A DNA stretch of 64,000 nt from JAOPZW01 sp963707695 (lineage in GTDB: Bacteria; Actinomycetota; Thermoleophilia; Solirubrobacterales; Solirubrobacteraceae). The notes under the pieces are model-generated. The model did not search any database, had not been told where the DNA came from, and worked only from the letters and a program-made list of their open reading frames with translations. A program made the translations under genes and the position numbers. Below are positions 34,761 to 42,718 of this stretch, one piece after another (positions within the stretch are counted from its first letter, which is position 1; each line of letters begins with the position of its first letter). Location of the stretch: assembly GCA_963707695.1 (NCBI GenBank), contig CAVPQY010000003.1, positions 930,001 to 994,000 of the forward strand, given 5' to 3'.

Positions 34761-35798
34761 ATGCCGATGACCCCGCTCCGGATCGCCGCGCTCGGCCTGG
34801 GCTACTGGGGACCGAACCTCGCCCGCGCCTGGAGCGGCCTGGCCGAGACCGAGCTGGCCTGGCTCTGCGACCTCGACGCCGAGGCGCTCGAGCGCCACGG
34901 GCGCGCCTTCCCGGAGGCGCGGCTGACGACGAGCTTCGACGAGGTCCTGGCCGACGACACGGTCGAGGCGGTCTCCATCGCCACGAGCGCTCCGACGCAC
35001 GCCGCCCTCGCCGTCCGCGCGCTGCAGGCCGGCAAGCACGTCTTCGTCGAGAAGCCGCTGGCGCTCTCGAGCACCGACGCGCGGGCGATGAAGGCCGCCG
35101 CCGACGAGGCCGGCGCGCTGCTCGTGGTCGGGCACCTGCTCGTCCACCACCCCGCCGTCGTCGCGCTCAAGCAGCTCTGCGACGCCGGCGAGCTCGGGCG
35201 CGTGCACTACCTCTACACGAACCGCGTCAACCTGGGGAAGGTCCGCTCCGACGAGAACGCGCTGTGGTCGCTCGGCGCGCACGACGTCGCGGTGCTCCTG
35301 CACCTCGTCGGCGAGCGCCCGGTCTCCGTGACCGCGCAGGGCCAGTGCTTCATCCAGGCGGGCATCGAGGACGTCGTCTTCGGGCTGCTGCGCTTCCCCA
35401 GCGGGCAGATCGCCCACCTGCACCTCTCGTGGCTGGACCCCCACAAGACGCGCAAGCTCACGATCGTCGGGTCGGACAAGATGGCCGTCTTCGACGACAT
35501 GGAGCCGGCCGAGAAGGTCAAGGTCTTCGACAAGGGCGTCGACCACGTCCCCGAGCCGGCCTCCTACGGCGAGTACGTCACCGTCCGCCACGGCGACACC
35601 TACGCCCCGCAGCTCTCGGGCGAGGAGCCGCTGCGCGTGCAGGGCCGCCACTTCGCGCGCTGCGTGCGCGGCCTGGAGGTCCCGCGCAGCGGGGCCGCGG
35701 ACGGCCTGGCCGTCGTCGAGGTGCTCGAGGCGCTGCAGCGGTCGCTCGACCTCGGCGGCGCCGTCGTCGACTGCCTGCCGCTGCGCCTGGCGGCCTAG
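34761..35798 (+). CDS. Gfo/Idh/MocA oxidoreductase, WlbA/WbpB-like
   Basis: A 345-residue NAD-dependent sugar oxidoreductase. The N-terminal Rossmann motif reads RIAALGLGYWGPNLARAW, the form seen in UDP-GlcNAcA 3-dehydrogenases. The catalytic EKP motif is in AGKHVFVEKPLAL, and GHLLVHHPAVVALK supplies the family histidines. The C-terminal half has SWLDPHKTRKLTIVGSDKMAVFDDM, also typical of WlbA-like enzymes. It would oxidise C3 of a UDP-HexNAc uronic acid to a 3-keto intermediate for transamination. No ribosome-binding site is obvious; ATGs at 34761 and 34767 are both possible. It reads divergently from the export operon. Confidence 0.82.
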   Translation: MPMTPLRIAALGLGYWGPNLARAWSGLAETELAWLCDLDAEALERHGRAFPEARLTTSFDEVLADDTVEAVSIATSAPTHAALAVRALQAGKHVFVEKPLALSSTDARAMKAAADEAGALLVVGHLLVHHPAVVALKQLCDAGELGRVHYLYTNRVNLGKVRSDENALWSLGAHDVAVLLHLVGERPVSVTAQGQCFIQAGIEDVVFGLLRFPSGQIAHLHLSWLDPHKTRKLTIVGSDKMAVFDDMEPAEKVKVFDKGVDHVPEPASYGEYVTVRHGDTYAPQLSGEEPLRVQGRHFARCVRGLEVPRSGAADGLAVVEVLEALQRSLDLGGAVVDCLPLRLAA

Positions 35799-35821
35799 CC
35801 GTCACGGCGACCCGGCCGGCG

Positions 35822-36574
35822 CTAGGCCAGGGCCAGCAGCGGGCGAACGGCCAGGCCCTGCGCGTGGGCGGTGCGCAGCAGGTGTCGCGTCGTCGCCAGG
35901 ACGAAGTCGAGCCGCTCGTCCGGGCGGTCCTCGTCGTGGTCGTGCAGGAGCACGACGCCGCCCCCGTCGCGGACGACCGCGGCCGCGACCGCGTCGGGGT
36001 CCGGCAGCGCGGGGTGGGTGTCCCCCGAGTCGCGCGTCCACCAGGCGACCGCGGCGCCACGGCGGCGCAGCGCCGCGCGGACGGGCACCGTGAGCTTCCC
36101 GTGCGGCGGGCGGAACGTCCCGTCGGCGGGCACCCACGGCGCGAGCGCCGCGTAGCCGCCGGCGACGTCGCGCAGGGTGTCCCACGGCGGCGTGCGCCAG
36201 GCGTTGCGGTGCACGAGCGAGTGGGTGCCGACCTCGTGGCCGCCGGCGGCGACCGCGTCGAGGACCTCCGGCGCCACGAGGGCGCGGCGGCCGAGCGGGA
36301 AGAACGTGGCGTGCGCGTCGTGCTCGGCCAGGAGCGCCAGCACGCGCGGCGTGAGCGTGGGACCGGGTCCGTCGTCGTAGGTCAGGACGAGCGTGCGCTG
36401 CTCGCGGCAGCGCCGGCGCAGGCTGGCGATGGCCCGCCGCTTGGCCGCGTACCCCGCCAGCTCGGCCGCGAGCGCGGCGGTCGCGGCGCCCGCCATCGCC
36501 CCCGCGGCGGCGGCCGCGGTCAGCCCGGCGGCCGAGGGGCCGGCGCCGGCCGGGACGGCGCGGTCGGCCTTCAC
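35822..36574 (-). CDS. NodB-type polysaccharide deacetylase
   Basis: A 250-residue carbohydrate esterase family 4 protein. An N-terminal hydrophobic segment (AAGLTAAAAAGAMAGAATAALAAELAGYA) probably anchors it in the membrane. The NodB domain has motif 1 LTYDDGPGPT, motif 2 HEVGTHSLVHR with the zinc histidines, motif 3 FRPPHGK, motif 4 WWTRDSGD and motif 5 VVLLHDHDE; all metal and catalytic residues are present. It would remove N- or O-acetyl groups from the polysaccharide outside the cell. Its GTG overlaps the stop of the upstream GT2 gene by 4 bp, so the pair is an operon. Confidence 0.9.
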   Translation of the reverse strand: MKADRAVPAGAGPSAAGLTAAAAAGAMAGAATAALAAELAGYAAKRRAIASLRRRCREQRTLVLTYDDGPGPTLTPRVLALLAEHDAHATFFPLGRRALVAPEVLDAVAAGGHEVGTHSLVHRNAWRTPPWDTLRDVAGGYAALAPWVPADGTFRPPHGKLTVPVRAALRRRGAAVAWWTRDSGDTHPALPDPDAVAAAVVRDGGGVVLLHDHDEDRPDERLDFVLATTRHLLRTAHAQGLAVRPLLALA

Positions 36575-37458
36575 GTCCGCGCGGGCAGGCCGTGGCGCAG
36601 GAGCGACGTGAGCGCCTGGCGCTCCTGCACGGCGGCCACGACCGCGGGGTCGCCGCAGCGCGGCGACCGGCGGACGGCCTCGGCCAGGTAGCCCCAGACC
36701 ATGGCCAGCGCGGCCGGGTCCGTGCGGGCCCGGTGCAGCGCGCGCAGCACGAGGTAGCTCGGGCGGTAGCCCATGTACCAGGACGCGCGCCCGGACAGCG
36801 CCCGCGCGCGCAGGCGGTGGCGCTCGCGGCCGCCCTCGGCGCGGTGGTGGCGGAAGGCGAGGTCGCCGAACTGGCGCGTGCGGTACCCGCGCAGGCCGAC
36901 CTTGACCTCGTCGAGGCCGTCCCAGCCCATGCGCGGCTCGAGGGCCATGAGGTCCGCCACGCAGGCCCAGCGGTAGGCGCGGGAGGCGCCGCGCGGGTGC
37001 GTCGCGGTCGTCGAGCGGCGTACCCAGGCGCCGTCCTCGAGCTCGAGGCAGGCGCCGCCGGCGATGCCCAGGCGGGCGTCGGCCGCGAAGTGCGCCAGCA
37101 GGCGCTCGAAGTAGTCCGGGTCGAAGGACGTGTCGGCGTCGACCTTGACGACGACGTCGACGGGCGCGTCGAGGCAGCCGATCCCGAAGCGGAAGGCGTG
37201 CAGGTCGCGGCCCTCGCGCCGGCCCTCCGAGAGGGCGCCGCCGCCGGGGCCGTCCCAGGCACGGGCGCGCACGAGCGGGTGCTCGGTGGCCAGCCCCTGC
37301 ACGAGCTCGAGGCTGCCGTCCCGGGAGTGGTCGTCGACGACGACCCAGGCCTGGGGCAGGATCGTCTGGCCCAGGACCGAGGCGGCCAGCCGGGGCAGGT
37401 TGTCGCGCTCGTCGCGCGCGGGCGTCACGAGCGCGTAGGTGAGGCCACGGGTCGTCAC
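36571..37458 (-). CDS. GT2-family glycosyltransferase
   Basis: A 295-residue GT-A enzyme: LTYALVTPARDERDNLPRLAASVLGQT, AWVVVDDHSRDGSLELVQ, then a DxD-type metal site in DVVVKVDADTSFDPDYFERLL, GIAGGACLELEDGAW, and a C-terminal region GLDEVKVGLRGYRTRQFGDLAFRHHRAEGGRE containing the D-x-x and H-H-R acceptor-side motifs. There are no strong membrane helices. The GTG start follows a TACCGT box by nine bases. It is translationally coupled to the deacetylase. Sugar specificity is unknown. Confidence 0.85.
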   Translation of the reverse strand: MTTRGLTYALVTPARDERDNLPRLAASVLGQTILPQAWVVVDDHSRDGSLELVQGLATEHPLVRARAWDGPGGGALSEGRREGRDLHAFRFGIGCLDAPVDVVVKVDADTSFDPDYFERLLAHFAADARLGIAGGACLELEDGAWVRRSTTATHPRGASRAYRWACVADLMALEPRMGWDGLDEVKVGLRGYRTRQFGDLAFRHHRAEGGRERHRLRARALSGRASWYMGYRPSYLVLRALHRARTDPAALAMVWGYLAEAVRRSPRCGDPAVVAAVQERQALTSLLRHGLPART

Positions 37459-37467
37459 GATGGCCTG

Positions 37468-37473
37468 ACGGTA
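37468..37473 (-). promoter_or_regulatory. TANNNT -10 box of the GT2/deacetylase operon
   Basis: TACCGT on the minus strand, nine bases before the GTG at 37458, with no Shine-Dalgarno sequence. Confidence 0.5.
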
Positions 37474-37636
37474 GTCCGCCGCGGCGGGGACGGCCCTGGC
37501 CGACCGGGTAGCGTTGCGCGTCCGGTGCTCCGCGCCGTCGGCCTCCTGACCCGAGCCCGACGCGGGCGCCTACGAGATCCGCTGAGCGCCGGCCCGGACT
37601 GGCCGCCCGTCCAGGCCCGGACGCCCGGACCGCCGG

Positions 37637-37642
37637 TAGCGT
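37637..37642 (+). promoter_or_regulatory. TANNNT -10 box of the FemAB-like gene
   Basis: TAGCGT lies ten bases before the ATG at 37653. A second identical TAGCGT box lies 128 bases upstream at 37509-37514. Confidence 0.55.
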
Positions 37643-37652
37643 CGGGCGCCGC

Positions 37653-38891
37653 ATGTCCGTCCTCACCGCAGCGCCGCCCACCTCGCGCACGCGCCTCGCG
37701 CGCTCGCCCGACGAGCTCGACGAGCTCCGCGAGGCGTGGGACGGCCTGCCCTGGGCCGACCTCGAGGCCGACCCGGACTTCCTGCTGGCGGTCGCCGCGC
37801 TGCGCGACGACGTCGTGCGCCCGCACGTCGTCGCCGTCGAGCGCGACGGGACCGTCGCCGCGATGGCCATGGCGCGGCTCGAGCGCCGTCGTGCCGTCGC
37901 CAGGGTCGGCGGCCGCGCGCTCGCGCGTCCGGCGCTGCGCTGCCTGACCGTCGTCCACGGCGGCGCCGCCGCGACCGACGACGACGCGCTCGCGGCGCTC
38001 GTCGACGAGCTCTGGGCCGCGGTGCGCCGCGGCGAGGCGGACGCCGTCTTCCTCCACAAGGTCCCCCTCGGCTCGCCGCTGCACCGTGCCGTCGAGGCGC
38101 GCTGGCCACGCGCCCTGCGCCCGGCGTCGCCGCCGCCGGCGGCGCACTGGCGCTCCGCGCTGCCCGGCGACTACGAGGCGTGGCTGCAGGCGCGCTCGTC
38201 GCGCACGCGCTCGAGCCTGCGCAAGGTGGACCGGCGCCTGGAGCGCGAGCTCGGCGACCGCCTCGTCCTGCGGCGCTTCGGCGCGCCGGAGGAGCTCGAC
38301 GAGCTCGTGGCCGACCTCGAGGCCGTCGCGTCGCGGTCCTACCAGCGGGGCCTCGGCGGCGGCTTCGGCGGCACGGCGGAGGACGTCGCGCTGCTGCGCC
38401 TGCGCCTCGAGCAGGGCCGGGCCCGCGCCTGGGTCCTGCACCTCGACGGCCGGCCGGTCGCCTACGAGCTCGGCCACGTCTTCGGACGCACGTTCTTCGG
38501 CATGGCCACCGGCTTCGACCCGGAGGTCGGCGCGCTGCGGATCGGGACCGCCGTCATGCTGCGCGCCGTCGCCGACCTCTGCGCCGACCCCGCGGTCGAC
38601 GCGTTCGACTTCGGCTACGGCGACGCGGAGTACAAGCGGAGCTTCAGCGACGAGCGCTGGGAGGAGGTCGACGTCACGCTGCTCGGCCCCCGGCCGCGGC
38701 CGCTGGCCGCCGGCGCGGCCCTCGCCGTCGCCGCGACCGCCGACCGCGCCGCCCGGCGCGTCCTCGGCGAGGGCCGCGTGCTCGCGCACCTGCGCCGCCG
38801 TCGCCGCGCCAGGGCGCAGCAGGCCGTGGCCGCGGGCGAGCCGCAGGACGCCGGGGGCGCGGGCGAGCCGCAGGACGCCGGGGGCGCGTGA
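37653..38891 (+). CDS. FemAB/GNAT-like acyltransferase
   Basis: A 412-residue protein with the double-GNAT organisation of FemAB-related enzymes (Acetyltransf_6 type). The first half has ELREAWDGLPWADLEADPDFLLAVAA and HVVAVERDGTVAAMAMARLE. The second half has the signature YEAWLQARSSRTRSSLRKVDRRLER, the substrate-binding RRFGAPEELDELVADLEAVASRSYQRGLG, ARAWVLHLDGRPVAYELGHVFGRTFFGMATGFDPEVGALRIGTAVMLRAVADL and FDFGYGDAEYKRSFSDE. It probably adds an acyl or aminoacyl group to a nascent sugar, consistent with flanking GT genes. The extreme C-terminus carries a perfect two-fold GEPQDAGGA repeat. It overlaps the following GT4 gene by 4 bp. Confidence 0.8.
   Translation: MSVLTAAPPTSRTRLARSPDELDELREAWDGLPWADLEADPDFLLAVAALRDDVVRPHVVAVERDGTVAAMAMARLERRRAVARVGGRALARPALRCLTVVHGGAAATDDDALAALVDELWAAVRRGEADAVFLHKVPLGSPLHRAVEARWPRALRPASPPPAAHWRSALPGDYEAWLQARSSRTRSSLRKVDRRLERELGDRLVLRRFGAPEELDELVADLEAVASRSYQRGLGGGFGGTAEDVALLRLRLEQGRARAWVLHLDGRPVAYELGHVFGRTFFGMATGFDPEVGALRIGTAVMLRAVADLCADPAVDAFDFGYGDAEYKRSFSDERWEEVDVTLLGPRPRPLAAGAALAVAATADRAARRVLGEGRVLAHLRRRRRARAQQAVAAGEPQDAGGAGEPQDAGGA
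38832..38885 (+). repeat. Perfect 27-bp tandem duplication
   Basis: Two identical in-frame 27-bp copies (38832-38858 and 38859-38885) encode a nine-residue repeat (AGEPQDAGG in register) at the end of the FemAB-like protein. It changes protein length without changing frame. Confidence 0.9.
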
Positions 38892-40093
38892 CCCGGGTCC
38901 TCTACTCGTTCCCGACCCGGCTCGGCACGACCGGGATCGGGACGACCGCGTACGAGCAGGTCGCCGGCCTGGCGCGCGACGGCCACGACGTGACCGTCGT
39001 CTGCGGGAGCCTCGAGCGCCCGCTGCCCGCCGGCGTCGCGGTCCGCGAGACGATGCGCGTGGCCAGCGCGCGCGTTCCCTACCGGCTCGTGGGCAAGGAC
39101 CGCGCCCTCGCGCACCACGACCGTCGCGTCGCCCGCCTGCTGGCCGCCGCGCCAGACCGCCACGACGTCGTCCACGCCTGGCCGCTGGGCGCCGAGGCGA
39201 CCCTGGCCGCCGCCCAAGAGCACGGGGTCGCGTCGGTCCTCGAGCGCCCCAACGCGCACACCGCCTTCGCCTTCGCCGCCGTCGCCGAGGTGCTCGACGA
39301 GCTCGGCCTCGAGCCCGAGCCCGGCAGCCCGCACCGGCCCGACCGCGCCCGCCTGGCGCGCGAGGAGCGCGAGTACGCGCTGGCCGACGCGCTGCTGTGC
39401 CCGTCGGACTTCGTCGCGCGGACCTTCCGGGAGCGCGGGGTGCCCGCCGCCCGCCTGCTGCGCCACCGCTACGGCTGCGACCCGGCGCGCTTCGCGGGCG
39501 CGCGCGCAGGGGACGCCGACCGCGCCCCGGGCGGGGGGCCAGCGCCCCTGACCGTGCTGTTCGCCGGGCGTGGCGAGCCCCGCAAGGGCCTGCACCTCGC
39601 GCTGCGGGCCTGGATGGCCTGCGGCGCCGCCGACGAGGGCGGCCGCTTCGTCGTCGCGGGCGCGATCGACCCGTCCTACCGGCCCGTGCTCGCCGGGCTG
39701 CTCGCGCACCCCAGCGTGCACGAGCTCGGCTTCGTCGACGACGTCCCCGCGTGCATGCGCGCCGCCGACGTCCTCGTGCTGCCCTCGGTCGAGGAGGGCA
39801 GCGCCCTGGTGACCTACGAGGCCCGCGCCGCGGGCTGCGTGCTGGTCGTCTCGGACCGCACCGGCGCGCCGGCCACGCACGGCCACGACGCGCTCGTCCA
39901 CGCCGCGGGCGACGTCGCGGCGCTCCGGGAGCACCTCGGCGCGCTGCACCGCGACGTGGCGCTGCGCCAGGCGCTGCGGCACCGGAGCGTCGAGGGCGCG
40001 GGCGAGCTGACCTGGGCCGCGGCGGCCGAGGTGCTGGCCGGCTGCTACGACGCCGTGCGCGCCCGGCGCGCCGGCGCCGTCCTCAGCCGCTGA
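38888..40093 (+). CDS. GT4-family glycosyltransferase
   Basis: A 401-residue GT-B enzyme. The acceptor domain begins TRVLYSFPTRLGTTGIGTTAYEQVAGLARDGHDVTVVCG and has VVHAWPLGAEATLAAAQEHGVASVLERPNAHTAF. The linker has LLCPSDFVARTFRERGVPAARLLRHRYGCDP. The donor domain has LTVLFAGRGEPRKGLHLALRAW, with R/K phosphate contacts, and ADVLVLPSVEEGSALVTYEARAAGCVLVVS, where the EEG...TYE spacing gives the EX7E motif. It is probably a cytosolic or membrane-associated enzyme acting on lipid-linked intermediates. It starts with GTG inside the preceding stop. Its 3' end overlaps the convergent epimerase gene by 11 bp. Confidence 0.87.
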   Translation: MTRVLYSFPTRLGTTGIGTTAYEQVAGLARDGHDVTVVCGSLERPLPAGVAVRETMRVASARVPYRLVGKDRALAHHDRRVARLLAAAPDRHDVVHAWPLGAEATLAAAQEHGVASVLERPNAHTAFAFAAVAEVLDELGLEPEPGSPHRPDRARLAREEREYALADALLCPSDFVARTFRERGVPAARLLRHRYGCDPARFAGARAGDADRAPGGGPAPLTVLFAGRGEPRKGLHLALRAWMACGAADEGGRFVVAGAIDPSYRPVLAGLLAHPSVHELGFVDDVPACMRAADVLVLPSVEEGSALVTYEARAAGCVLVVSDRTGAPATHGHDALVHAAGDVAALREHLGALHRDVALRQALRHRSVEGAGELTWAAAAEVLAGCYDAVRARRAGAVLSR

Positions 40094-41276
40094 CGGTCCA
40101 GGGGGCGCGCAGCGCGTAGTGCGCGACGAGCACGTCGGCGGTGCGCTCGGCGGCGCGCCCGTCCCACAGCGGCACCGCGCACGGCACCGGCCGCGTCGTC
40201 GCCAGCCGGATGCCCGCGATCGCCTCGGGATCGTCGCCCAGGAGCACGTTCGTGCCGTGCAGGAGCGTCGCGGGGCGCTCGGTCAGCGCGCGCAGGGTGT
40301 GGCACGGGACGCCGAGCGCCGACGCCTCCTCCTGCACCGCGCCGGAGTCGGTGACGATCGCGCCCGCCCCGAGCTGGAGCGAGAGGAACTCGACGTGGCC
40401 GAGCGGCGGGGTGCAGCGCACGCCCGCCGCCCGGAGCTGGTCGAGCCCGCCGGAGCGGGCCAGGAGGTCCCGCGTGCGCGGGTGCAGGGGGAAGACCACC
40501 GGGTGGCGTGCCTGCAGGCGCGCGAGCGCCGTGGCGGCGGCCGCCAGGCGGCCCGGGTCGCCGACGGTCGCCGGGCGGTGCAGCGTCACCAGGACGTAGC
40601 CGCGCGGCGACAGCTCGTGGGCCGTCCACGCGGCGCGCGACCGGGCGCGGGCGTCAGCGGTGCGCAGGGCGTCGATGGCGGTCGAGCCGACCGCGTGCAC
40701 GCGGCCCTCGGGCACGCCCTCGGCCAGGAGGTTGCCGGCGGCGTCGCGGCCGGGGGCCAGCAGCGTGTCGGCGAGGCGGTCGATGACGACGCGGTTGATC
40801 TCCTCCGGCGTCGTCCAGTCCAGCGAGCGCAGGCCCGACTCGAGGTGGGCCACGGCGACGCCGCGCTTCGCGCTCGCCAGCGCGCAGGCCAGCGTCGGGT
40901 TGGTGTCGCCGGAGAGCACGACGAGGTCGGGCCGCACGCCGCGCAGGACGTCGTCGAAGCCGGTCAGCGTCGTCGCGGTGAGCGCGGCGGCCGACGCGGA
41001 GGCCGCGCGGACGACGTGGGCGGCGGCGGGCAGCCCGAGGTCGTCCTCGACGCTCGCGACGAGCGCGAGGTCCTCGGCTGCGCCGGCGTGCACGACGACC
41101 TGGCGGAAGGCCCCGTGGACGGCCAGCGCGGCGACGACCGGCGCCAGGCGCACCGCGTCGGCGCGCCCGCTGAGGACGTGGACGACGACCGGGGACCGGC
41201 GCTCCTCGTGCGGCTCGGACGGGCCCGGCACGACGCGCAGCGTCACCGGGGGGCGGATGGACTGTGGGCCGCTCAT
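40083..41276 (-). CDS. UDP-N-acetylglucosamine 2-epimerase-like (WecB/WbpI family)
   Basis: A 397-residue member of the non-hydrolysing 2-epimerase family. Conserved features are LVVLSGDTNPTLACALASAKRGVAVAHLESGLRS (active-site D and E), TPEEINRVVIDRLADTLLAPG, LVTLHRPATVGDP (catalytic-region His), VFPLHPRTR, and GAIVTDSGAVQEEASALGVPCHTLRALTERP. The first motif deviates: where the family has GTRPEAIK the protein reads SGRADAVR, keeping R but changing P, E and K. It could be a 2-epimerase for a modified UDP-sugar, as WbpI is. A 30-residue non-conserved N-terminal tail precedes the fold; a later start is possible. It lies 108 bp downstream of the DegT homologue. Confidence 0.82.
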   Translation of the reverse strand: MSGPQSIRPPVTLRVVPGPSEPHEERRSPVVVHVLSGRADAVRLAPVVAALAVHGAFRQVVVHAGAAEDLALVASVEDDLGLPAAAHVVRAASASAAALTATTLTGFDDVLRGVRPDLVVLSGDTNPTLACALASAKRGVAVAHLESGLRSLDWTTPEEINRVVIDRLADTLLAPGRDAAGNLLAEGVPEGRVHAVGSTAIDALRTADARARSRAAWTAHELSPRGYVLVTLHRPATVGDPGRLAAAATALARLQARHPVVFPLHPRTRDLLARSGGLDQLRAAGVRCTPPLGHVEFLSLQLGAGAIVTDSGAVQEEASALGVPCHTLRALTERPATLLHGTNVLLGDDPEAIAGIRLATTRPVPCAVPLWDGRAAERTADVLVAHYALRAPWTVSG

Positions 41277-41289
41277 GGGTGCAGCGCCG

Positions 41290-41295
41290 AGCCTA
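41290..41295 (-). promoter_or_regulatory. TANNNT box upstream of the 2-epimerase gene
   Basis: TAGGCT on the minus strand, 13 bases before the ATG at 41276, a slightly longer gap than at the other leaderless genes. An 8-bp GGCCGCGG/CCGCGGCC inverted repeat at 41319-41360 lies just upstream and may end the DegT transcript. Confidence 0.4.
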
Positions 41296-41384
41296 GGTGC
41301 GGCGCGCGGCCGGTTGGGGGCCGCGGGCCCGGATCCCCGACCATCGGACAGGCCGCGGCCGCCCGTTGGGGTCGGCGTGGTCGC

Positions 41385-42590
41385 TCAGCGGACCGTGGAG
41401 GCCAGGCGGCCGGTCGCGCGCCGCAGCCGGAACGGCCGCTCGAAGGTGCGCACGGCGCGCACGACGGCCCCGCGCTCCTCGTCGGTCATGCCCCGCGGCA
41501 GCGGCAGCGTGAGCGTGCGCCAGGCCCGGCGCTCGGCGGCGGGGAAGGCGCCCAGCCCGAGCCCGAGGCCGGCGAAGGCGCGCGTGAGGTGCAGCGGGAC
41601 GGGCCAGTGCATCGTGGTCTGGATGCGGCTGTCGGCGAGGTGGCGCCGCAGCTCGTCGCGGTGCTCGGCCTGCACGGTGAACCACCCGTGGACGTGGTCG
41701 GCGAGCCCGGCGGCCGCCGCCGCGGGCGGGACCGTGACCGCCGGCGTCGCGCCGTGGCCCAGCTCGCCGGCCAGGGCCGCGGCGAGCGCGCGCCGCTCGG
41801 CGGTGTCGGCCTCCAGGCGCGTCAGGCGGCAGCGCAGCACCGCCGCCTGCACGCCGTCGAGGCCGGCCGTGTCGCCGACGACGCGGTGCAGGAGCGCGGG
41901 GCGCTCGCCGTGGGCCCGCAGCAGGCGCAGGCGATCGGCGACCTCGGCGTCGCCGGTGAGGACCGCACCCGCGTCGCCCCAGGCCCCGAGCGGCGCGGCC
42001 GGCCCGAGCGAGAGGCACCCGGCGTCGGCGAGCGTGCCGGCGCGGCGGCCGGCGACGACGGCGCCGGGGGCGTGCGAGGCGTCCTCGACGACGCGGGCGC
42101 CGACGGCGCGCGCCACCTCGGCGATGGCCTCGACGTCAGCGGTCGCGCCGGCGAGGTGGACGACGACGACCGCGGTGACGCGCGCGTCGATGACCTGGGC
42201 CAGGGTGGCGGCCGTGAGCAGGCCGGTCTCCTCGTCGACGTCGGCCGGGCGGACCTCCGCCCCGAGGTGGACGACCGCCTCCGCGACGCCCACGTGGGTC
42301 GCCGCGGGGACGACGACGACGTCGCCGCGCGCGACGCCGAGCGCCTGGAGCGCGAGGCGGACCGCGGCGGTGCCCGAGCCGACGCCGACCGCGTGGCCGG
42401 CGCCGAGCGCGGCGGCCAGCTCGTCCTCGAAGGACGCGACCGTGCGGCCGAGCGCGAAGTCGCCGGCCTGGGCGGTCGCGGCGACGGCGGCCAGGAGCTC
42501 GGCCAGCAGCTCGGGGTCGTCGGCGTCCGACCGGCGCAGGGGCACGCGCCACGTGGTCGGGCTCGACGCCGGGCGGCTGCGGACGGTCAT
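41385..42590 (-). CDS. DegT/DnrJ/EryC1 aminotransferase homologue lacking the PLP lysine
   Basis: A 401-residue protein with the fold-type I sugar aminotransferase pattern: FALGRTVASFEDELAAALGAGHAVGVGSGTAAVRLALQALGV, DVVVVPAATHVGVAEAVVHLGAEVRPADVDEETG, VVVHLAGATADVEAIAEVARAVGARVVEDASHAPGAVVAGR and, near the end, THWPVPLHL-like TTMHWPVPLHLTRAFAGLG. Where family members have P-T-K-N-L-G-A with the Schiff-base lysine, this protein reads GPAAPLGAWGDAGAV: alanine (residue 199) replaces lysine. The following N-S-R-L-D motif is changed to TAGLD. The aspartate that contacts the PLP ring (VVEDASHA) is kept. It therefore looks like a pseudoenzyme or one with altered chemistry. In WbpE-type pathways this position would transaminate the product of the WlbA-like enzyme. 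Confidence 0.8.
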   Translation of the reverse strand: MTVRSRPASSPTTWRVPLRRSDADDPELLAELLAAVAATAQAGDFALGRTVASFEDELAAALGAGHAVGVGSGTAAVRLALQALGVARGDVVVVPAATHVGVAEAVVHLGAEVRPADVDEETGLLTAATLAQVIDARVTAVVVVHLAGATADVEAIAEVARAVGARVVEDASHAPGAVVAGRRAGTLADAGCLSLGPAAPLGAWGDAGAVLTGDAEVADRLRLLRAHGERPALLHRVVGDTAGLDGVQAAVLRCRLTRLEADTAERRALAAALAGELGHGATPAVTVPPAAAAAGLADHVHGWFTVQAEHRDELRRHLADSRIQTTMHWPVPLHLTRAFAGLGLGLGAFPAAERRAWRTLTLPLPRGMTDEERGAVVRAVRTFERPFRLRRATGRLASTVR

Positions 42591-42718
42591 CGCCGCCAGT
42601 CTGCCCTGCCGGGCGGGGCGTCCAGCGGGGGCATCCCCGCCCCGGCGCGGGGCAGCCGCGTCACCCGCGGGTCGCCCGAGGAGTTTCGGCGGTGGGGGGA
42701 TCGTGATAGTACGGGCGC

